NCBI RefSeq assembly: GCF_039537265.1
Contig: NZ_BAABAE010000001.1
Location: forward strand, 62,001 to 126,000
Length of the DNA stretch: 64,000 nt
DNA from: Terrimesophilobacter bigeumensis
GTDB taxonomy: Bacteria; Actinomycetota; Actinomycetes; Actinomycetales; Microbacteriaceae
Reading direction: 5' to 3'
The notes beneath the pieces were generated by a model, which was not told where the DNA came from, ran no database searches, and saw nothing but the letters and a program-made list of their open reading frames with translations. Position numbers and translations under genes: made by a program. Of the stretch, positions 59,996 to 64,000 are shown piece by piece; the stretch's first letter is position 1, and each line of letters begins with the position of its first letter.

Positions 59996-60011
59996 TGCGT
60001 AGGCTTCCAGC

Positions 60012-60551
60012 ATGACCAGCACCCGTCTTCGGGCACTCGAGGCCGCGGTGAGCCTCGTCGGCACCGAGGGCGTGCGCTCTCTGACCCATGGTCGAGTGGA
60101 TGCTGCAGCCGGCCTCCCCCCCGGGTCGACATCGAACCACTACCGCACCCGCGCCGCGCTCCTCGCCGGCGTCATCGACTGGCTCACCGACCAGGACCGA
60201 TCCGACTCCGGGCTTCCCGAGATCGCGAATGCCGAGCAGCTCCGCGATGCCCTGATCCGTATGATCGAGGTGCAATCCGGGCCGCTCGCGGCGCGAACGA
60301 GAGCCCGCTACGCCCTGTTCCTGGAGGCCGACGAGGATGCCGCCCTTCCGCTGCGCGCGGGCCGGGAGCGCCTCGCGGCCTGGCTGGGCGGCATCCTGCG
60401 CCGCATCGGCGGCGAGGCGGCCGCGGCGCACACGGCCATGCTCATGGCGACCTGCGACGGGCTGCTGCTGCACCGGATCACGGTCGACCCGCAGGCGCCG
60501 GTCCGGGACATCGTCGAGACCGCCGTCGCCGCTGCGCTTCGCGCGGAGTAG
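60012..60551 (+). CDS. TetR-family transcriptional regulator
   Basis: Protein of 179 aa. The N-terminal helix-turn-helix is TRLRALEAAVSLVGTEGVRS, LTHGRVDAAAGLPPGSTSNHYRTRAALLAGV. The ligand-binding helical part includes LAARTRARYALFLEADEDAALPLRAGRERLAAWL. GSTSNHYRTRAAL is typical of the recognition helix and following segment. It likely represses the divergent alpha/beta hydrolase gene. Confidence 0.9.
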   Translation: MTSTRLRALEAAVSLVGTEGVRSLTHGRVDAAAGLPPGSTSNHYRTRAALLAGVIDWLTDQDRSDSGLPEIANAEQLRDALIRMIEVQSGPLAARTRARYALFLEADEDAALPLRAGRERLAAWLGGILRRIGGEAAAAHTAMLMATCDGLLLHRITVDPQAPVRDIVETAVAAALRAE

Positions 60552-60569
60552 CTCGCCGGCCCCAGATCC

Positions 60570-60590
60570 CTTCCCTGAGGAGGGCCCTCA
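60570..60590. repeat. Family-C-like element overlapping the MocR-type stop
   Basis: CTTCCCTGAGGAGGGCCCTC followed by AG; CCTGAGG and its inverse CCTCAG flank GGGCCC. The minus-strand TGA of the MocR-type gene (60588-60590) is its last triplet. It lies between convergent TetR and MocR-type genes. Confidence 0.6.
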
Positions 60591-62018
60591 GACGACCTCC
60601 GCGAGATACCCCGACTCCGAGGGGAGCCCCTGCCCCAGGGAGGCCCAGGCGACCGCGAGCGCGTCGAGCGCACGATCGGTCTCCTCCGCCGAGTAGCTGA
60701 ACGGGATGCGCAGGAAGCGCTCGAATGCCCCATCCACGCCGAACCGCGGCCCCGCCGCGATGAGCAGTCCATTCGCGCGCGCGGCGAGTGCGAGCTGCGA
60801 GCTGACCGGTGCACCCAGGCCCGCCCACACGGCCAGGCCGCCCGCGACATCCGGAACCCGCCACTCGGGGAATCGTTCGCGCAGGGCGGTGACGAGATGA
60901 TCCCGACCGGCGCGCAACTGGTCCCGTCGCTGGGCGAGAACCGCATCGAAATCCGCGAGGATATGGGCGGCCACGAGCTGGTCGAGGATGGGTGTGCCGA
61001 GATCTCCCGCCGGGCGCGCCCGCACGAGGCGCTGGATGGTGTCCCGCTCGGCACGGATCCAGCCGATCCGCAGGCCGCCCCACACGGTCTTGGCGAGGGA
61101 GCCGACCGTGATGGCCGGCCCGAAAGCGGCGATCGGGAGCGGCCGCTTGGCACCGGGCGCCGGTCCATCGATGTCGAGCTCGGCCGTCGTCTCGTCCGCG
61201 ACGAGTGCGCAGCCGGCCACCTCGGCGAGCGCCACGACGCGCTCGCGCAGCTCGGCATCCATCGTTCGTCCCGTCGGGTTGTGGAAGTCGGGCATGAGGT
61301 AGGCGAAGGCCGGGTGCGAGCGCCGGAACTGGTCGCCGAGGGCGGCGACGTCCCAGCCGTCATCCGTCGTGACGTTGACGGTCGCGAGGCGTGCCCCGGT
61401 GAGCCGCAGTGCCTCGAACGCATGCGGGTAGCTCGGTGATTCGACGATCGCGTTCGAACCGCGCCCGAGGAAGGTGCGGGCGAGAAGGGCGATCGCATGC
61501 TGGGCGCCGACCGTGACCATGAGCTGTTCCGGTTCGGTCGGCAGCCCGCGCGATGTGAAGCGCGCGGCGAGCGCGGTGCGCAGTACAGGCAGCCCGACCA
61601 GGTCGAAACCGCTGCCGCCGAGATAGGCGGGGTAGTCTTCCGCGGCGAGGACGGCCGCAGCGGCGAGCCCACTGCTCGCGGGCGAGGTCGCCTTGGTGAA
61701 GTCCAGGTAACCGGCGATGGCGGTTTCAGCGGGGATCGTGCTGCTCTGCGGGATCCTCGCAGAACTGCCCGAACCGCGCTGGCTGTCGAGGTAGCCTCCG
61801 TCGCGCAACTCGGCGTAGGCCGCGGTGATCGTCGTGCGGCTCATCCCGAGCTGGGCGGCGAGTTCGCGTTCGGCCGGCATCCGGGTACCGTAGGCGATGC
61901 GCCCGTCGAGGATGAGCAACCGGATGCGGTCGGCCAGCACCGTGTAGGCGGGTCCGGCGGATGCCGCGCGCCAGTCCGCGAGAAGCGCGGCGAGGGCGCG
62001 TGCCGAGACGGAGGCCAT
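60588..62018 (-). CDS. MocR/GntR-family regulator with aminotransferase domain (YczR-like)
   Basis: Protein of 476 aa. The N-terminal GntR winged helix (AYTVLADRIRLLILDGRIAYGTRMPAERELAAQLGMSRTTITAAYAELRDGGYLDSQRGSG) is fused to a fold-type I PLP domain. It contains VGAQHAIALLARTFLG, MPDFHNPTGRTMD, LVADETTAELDIDG and VGSLAKTVWGGLRIGWIRA with the PLP Lys. It is divergent from a YczE-like membrane protein across direct and inverted GGCCACT repeats; YczR-YczE pairs are known. The effector is not known. Confidence 0.92.
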   Translation of the reverse strand: MASVSARALAALLADWRAASAGPAYTVLADRIRLLILDGRIAYGTRMPAERELAAQLGMSRTTITAAYAELRDGGYLDSQRGSGSSARIPQSSTIPAETAIAGYLDFTKATSPASSGLAAAAVLAAEDYPAYLGGSGFDLVGLPVLRTALAARFTSRGLPTEPEQLMVTVGAQHAIALLARTFLGRGSNAIVESPSYPHAFEALRLTGARLATVNVTTDDGWDVAALGDQFRRSHPAFAYLMPDFHNPTGRTMDAELRERVVALAEVAGCALVADETTAELDIDGPAPGAKRPLPIAAFGPAITVGSLAKTVWGGLRIGWIRAERDTIQRLVRARPAGDLGTPILDQLVAAHILADFDAVLAQRRDQLRAGRDHLVTALRERFPEWRVPDVAGGLAVWAGLGAPVSSQLALAARANGLLIAAGPRFGVDGAFERFLRIPFSYSAEETDRALDALAVAWASLGQGLPSESGYLAEVV

Positions 62019-62060
62019 AAGGCCACTGTAGTGAAATTGGCCTCTTGATATAAGGCCACT
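62017..62060. promoter_or_regulatory. MocR-type operator array between yczR-like and yczE-like genes
   Basis: ATAAGGCCACT occurs at 62017-62027 and again at 62050-62060, 33 bases apart, with an inverted half TTGGCCTCTT between (about 62038-62047). Direct repeats spaced by about three helical turns plus an inverted half-site are typical of MocR-class binding regions. The first repeat includes the regulator start codon. Confidence 0.7.
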
Positions 62061-62067
62061 TTAGATA

Positions 62068-62718
62068 TTGGATACTTTCATGACCCCGGTATTCGTGATG
62101 ACCAGACGATGGGTTCAGCTGCTGCTGGGCCTCTTCCTCTACGGCATCGCGATCGCCATGATGATCCGTGCCGCTATCGGCATCTCGCCGTGGGACGTGC
62201 TCGCCCAGGGCATCTCACTGCGCACCGGCATCCCGTTCGGCCTCGTCACCAACATCGTCGGCGTCGTCGTGCTGCTGCTGTGGATCCCCCTGCGCCAACG
62301 ACTCGGGATCGGCACCGTTCTGAACGCCCTCCTCATCGGGCCGAGCGCCGAAGTCGGGCTCTGGCTCATCCCGCTGCAGGACAACATCTGGATGCGCATT
62401 CTCCTCTTCGTGGGCGGCCTTCTGCTGCTCGCCATCGCGACCGGCCTCTACATCGGCGCGCGGTTCGGGCCTGGCCCGAGAGACGGGCTCATGACCGGTA
62501 TCAACAAGAAGTACGGCGTGCGCATCTGGATCGTCCGCACCTCGATCGAGATCGTCGTACTCGTGATCGGCTGGATCCTCGGCGGCAACGTCGGCTTCGG
62601 AACGCTCGCCTTCGCACTCCTCGTCGGCCCGCTCGTGCACATCACCATGCCGATCCTGCGGGTGCCGGACGCCCCGACTACGCCGGAACCGGCCGCCTCG
62701 CCCGCAGAGAGCCGATGA
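62068..62718 (+). CDS. YczE-like membrane protein
   Basis: Protein of 216 aa with five or six membrane helices. Typical segments are RWVQLLLGLFLYGIAIAMMI, AAIGISPWDVLAQGISLRTGIPFGLVTNIVGVVVLLL, IGARFGPGPRDGLMTGI and WILGGNVGFGTLAFALLVGPLVH. Function unknown, possibly transport. A GTG or ATG near 62080 is possible, but MDTFMTPVFVMTRRWVQ fits. It overlaps the convergent EamA gene by 41 bases at the 3' end. Confidence 0.88.
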   Translation: MDTFMTPVFVMTRRWVQLLLGLFLYGIAIAMMIRAAIGISPWDVLAQGISLRTGIPFGLVTNIVGVVVLLLWIPLRQRLGIGTVLNALLIGPSAEVGLWLIPLQDNIWMRILLFVGGLLLLAIATGLYIGARFGPGPRDGLMTGINKKYGVRIWIVRTSIEIVVLVIGWILGGNVGFGTLAFALLVGPLVHITMPILRVPDAPTTPEPAASPAESR

Positions 62719-63652
62719 GCACGAGGCCGAACACGACGAGTGCGAGGCCCACGAGAGCTCGACCACTCAGAACCTCGTGCAGCACGAGGACCCCGAGCAA
62801 CGTCGCTGTGAACGGCTCGCCGAGGCCGAGCGTCGCGACCGTCGAAGCGCTGAGCGCTTTGAGCCCGTTCGCGAGGAACAGTGACGCGACCGTGATCGTC
62901 ACGAGCCCCAGCCAGAGCGCCATGACCACGCCGTCGAGGGTCGCCAGCCAGCTCAGATCGGTCAGGAGCAGGAACGGCAGCGCGCCGACCGCCGACCAGC
63001 CGAAGATGAGAGCGACGGAGCCCGTCGGCGTCCACCCGTCGATCAAGAGCTGCTTGGCCGACAGTGCGTAGATCGCGTAGCAGGCGCCGGCGGCCAGCGA
63101 GAGCAGAAGGCCCGTCGCATCCGCCGAGCCCGCCTCGCCGGCCCCGGAGAGCAACACGATGCCGACGACCGCGATGACGGTCGCCGCAAGCCAGGCGAAG
63201 CCGGGGAACCGGCGGAAGAGCGCCCACTCGAGCGCTCCCGTGATGATGGGGCCGGAGCCGATCGCGACGACCGTGCCGATCGCGACCCCGTTGATGCTCG
63301 TGCCGAGGAAGAACGCCGGCTGATAGGCGACGATCGCCGCCGCACCGATGGCGACCACGGGCCAGGCGCGCCGGCGCTTCTCCACAGGCGACGACTGCGG
63401 GTCGGGTTCGGGGAGGTTCGGGATGTGCAGGCTGAGCATGTCGGAGGTCGGGCTGCCCGGCATGGGGTCGCGCAGCGCCGTTGACGACCTGCGCGAGAGC
63501 ACCCAGGCCACGAGGGCGAGCGCCGCACCGCCGATGACGATGCGGGCGGAGCCGACCGAGAGCGAGGCCGCGCCATCCGGGCCCAGAGCCTGCGCCGTGC
63601 CGGTCGTGCCGAACAGGATCGCCGCGATGAGGGCGAAGAGCACGTGGCGCAC
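62678..63652 (-). CDS. EamA-family (DMT) transporter
   Basis: Protein of 324 aa with ten membrane helices in two EamA halves: LFALIAAILFGTTGTAQALGPDG and SARIVIGGAALALVAWVL first, then GLLLSLAAGACYAIYALSAKQL and LGEPFTATLLGVLVLHEVLSGRALVGLALVVFG. A hydrophilic loop (about residues 55-95) separates helices 2 and 3. Relatives export amino acids or metabolites; the substrate is unknown. GTG 63652 was chosen because MRHVLFALIAAILFG starts directly with helix 1. Confidence 0.88.
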   Translation of the reverse strand: MRHVLFALIAAILFGTTGTAQALGPDGAASLSVGSARIVIGGAALALVAWVLSRRSSTALRDPMPGSPTSDMLSLHIPNLPEPDPQSSPVEKRRRAWPVVAIGAAAIVAYQPAFFLGTSINGVAIGTVVAIGSGPIITGALEWALFRRFPGFAWLAATVIAVVGIVLLSGAGEAGSADATGLLLSLAAGACYAIYALSAKQLLIDGWTPTGSVALIFGWSAVGALPFLLLTDLSWLATLDGVVMALWLGLVTITVASLFLANGLKALSASTVATLGLGEPFTATLLGVLVLHEVLSGRALVGLALVVFGLVLIGSLRARRPVPA

Positions 63653-63710
63653 CTGCTCATCGTCGCATATTCCCAGCCCCGCTCCGCCACGCCCTGGTGC
63701 CGCCCGGCCC

Positions 63711-63798
63711 CGTCCCAAATGAAGGCAATCCGGGCCGCGGGCCACGAGGTTCCGGCGATGCAGACCCCACATCCGAGCGGATGCCTTCATTTGGGACG
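63711..63798. repeat. Long inverted repeat with 21-bp arms
   Basis: 63711-63732 (CGTCCCAAATGAAGGCAATC...) pairs with 63778-63798 (CGGATGCCTTCATTTGGGAC...), with one extra A in the left arm, across about 45 bases. It lies between two minus-strand genes and may terminate the TipAS-domain gene. No open frame inside is convincing. Confidence 0.7.
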
Positions 63799-63804
63799 GA
63801 GTAG

Positions 63805-64000
63805 CTACAGGTTGCGCTCGGCGTAGACCGCCATCGCATCCCGCACGAACTCGGCGCCGGCCTGGCCGCCATAGTTCGCGGCGAACCGCGGGTCGGTGAC
63901 GTACATGTCGCCGAGGCCCGTGAAGTAGTCCTTCGTGGGGCCCGTCGTGCCGCCGCCCGGTGTGCCCGGGATGCCGCGCAACCAGTCGAACTGCCGTTGC
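63805..64000 (-). CDS. C-terminal end of a TipAS-domain protein (probably a MerR/TipA regulator)
   Basis: 65 codons to a TAG at 63805 are visible; the gene continues beyond 64000. QRQFDWLRGIPGTPGGGTTG and KDYFTGLGDMYVTDPRFAAN, then EFVRDAMAVYAERNL, match the C-terminal TipAS drug-binding domain found in TipAL-type MerR regulators. The MYVxDPRFxxxY motif and terminal amphipathic helix are diagnostic. Whether an N-terminal MerR domain is present cannot be seen. Confidence 0.75.
   Translation of the reverse strand, partial: QRQFDWLRGIPGTPGGGTTGPTKDYFTGLGDMYVTDPRFAANYGGQAGAEFVRDAMAVYAERNL

Overview
The window is high-GC actinobacterial DNA, most likely from the order Micrococcales and probably family Microbacteriaceae. 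The evidence is the dense coding, the many ATGA/GTGA start-stop overlaps, the gene order tilS-hpt-ftsH-folE-folP-folB-folK-DUF3180-PH protein pair, and intergenic GGTCGAGCTTGTCGAGACC-type and TTTCGATACGCCGC-type repeats. The genus cannot be read from the sequence. There is no rRNA operon, transposase, integrase, prophage or CRISPR array.

Layout. 1-5776 (minus strand): folate operon (folE, folP, folB, folK), DUF3180 and two PH-domain membrane proteins, downstream of the FtsH protease. 5804-11368: material lying between ftsH and hpt, which are often neighbours in actinobacteria. It includes a visibly AT-richer block (about 6470-9900) with an unrecognised 298-aa gene, a MazG-like pyrophosphohydrolase and a GIY-YIG/DUF2075 helicase gene broken by one apparent frameshift, followed by a NERD nuclease-like gene and a VOC protein. 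11369-14973: hpt, tilS, ppa and a coiled-coil M23 endopeptidase. 15215-15512: tRNA-Glu, tRNA-Asp and tRNA-Phe. 15544-26336: a truncated DUF1801 gene, an ECF42-type sigma factor with its DGPF partner, an MFS exporter, an SDR, an HhH glycosylase-like protein, thioredoxin, a zinc metallopeptidase, a MarR/DHA2 efflux pair and RecQ. 26427-30988: ROK regulator plus a xylose-type ABC transporter. 31475-37871: an acyl-CoA dehydrogenase/oxidase and a 1337-aa secreted nuclease-nucleotidase. 38041-42984: a DMT transporter facing a tryptophan-to-anthranilate operon (TDO, amidohydrolase, kynureninase, PaaX-like regulator). 43047-46195: DEAD-box helicase and a lipoprotein esterase. 46256-55002: a sialic-acid (nan) regulon. 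55118-64000: RND pump, hemerythrin-like protein, alpha/beta hydrolase with a TetR regulator, MocR/YczE pair, EamA transporter and the end of a TipAS-domain gene.

The most coherent system is the nan regulon. A FadR-type GntR regulator and a DUF4862 gene diverge around an 18-bp palindrome. A matching site lies next to a consensus-like promoter that drives substrate-binding protein, two permeases, a Gfo/Idh oxidoreductase, NanA-like lyase, ROK kinase and NanE epimerase. The oxidoreductase makes 2,7-anhydro-sialic acid a plausible substrate. The ATPase and the later NagA/NagB steps are not in the window.

The most likely place for an undescribed system is the AT-rich block at the hpt-ftsH junction, a candidate defence module inferred from gene content. 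Other notable features are repeat elements that supply stop codons or in-frame protein segments (two stop codons sit in the loop of a perfect hairpin), an amidohydrolase in the position expected for kynurenine formamidase, and several well-formed operator candidates.
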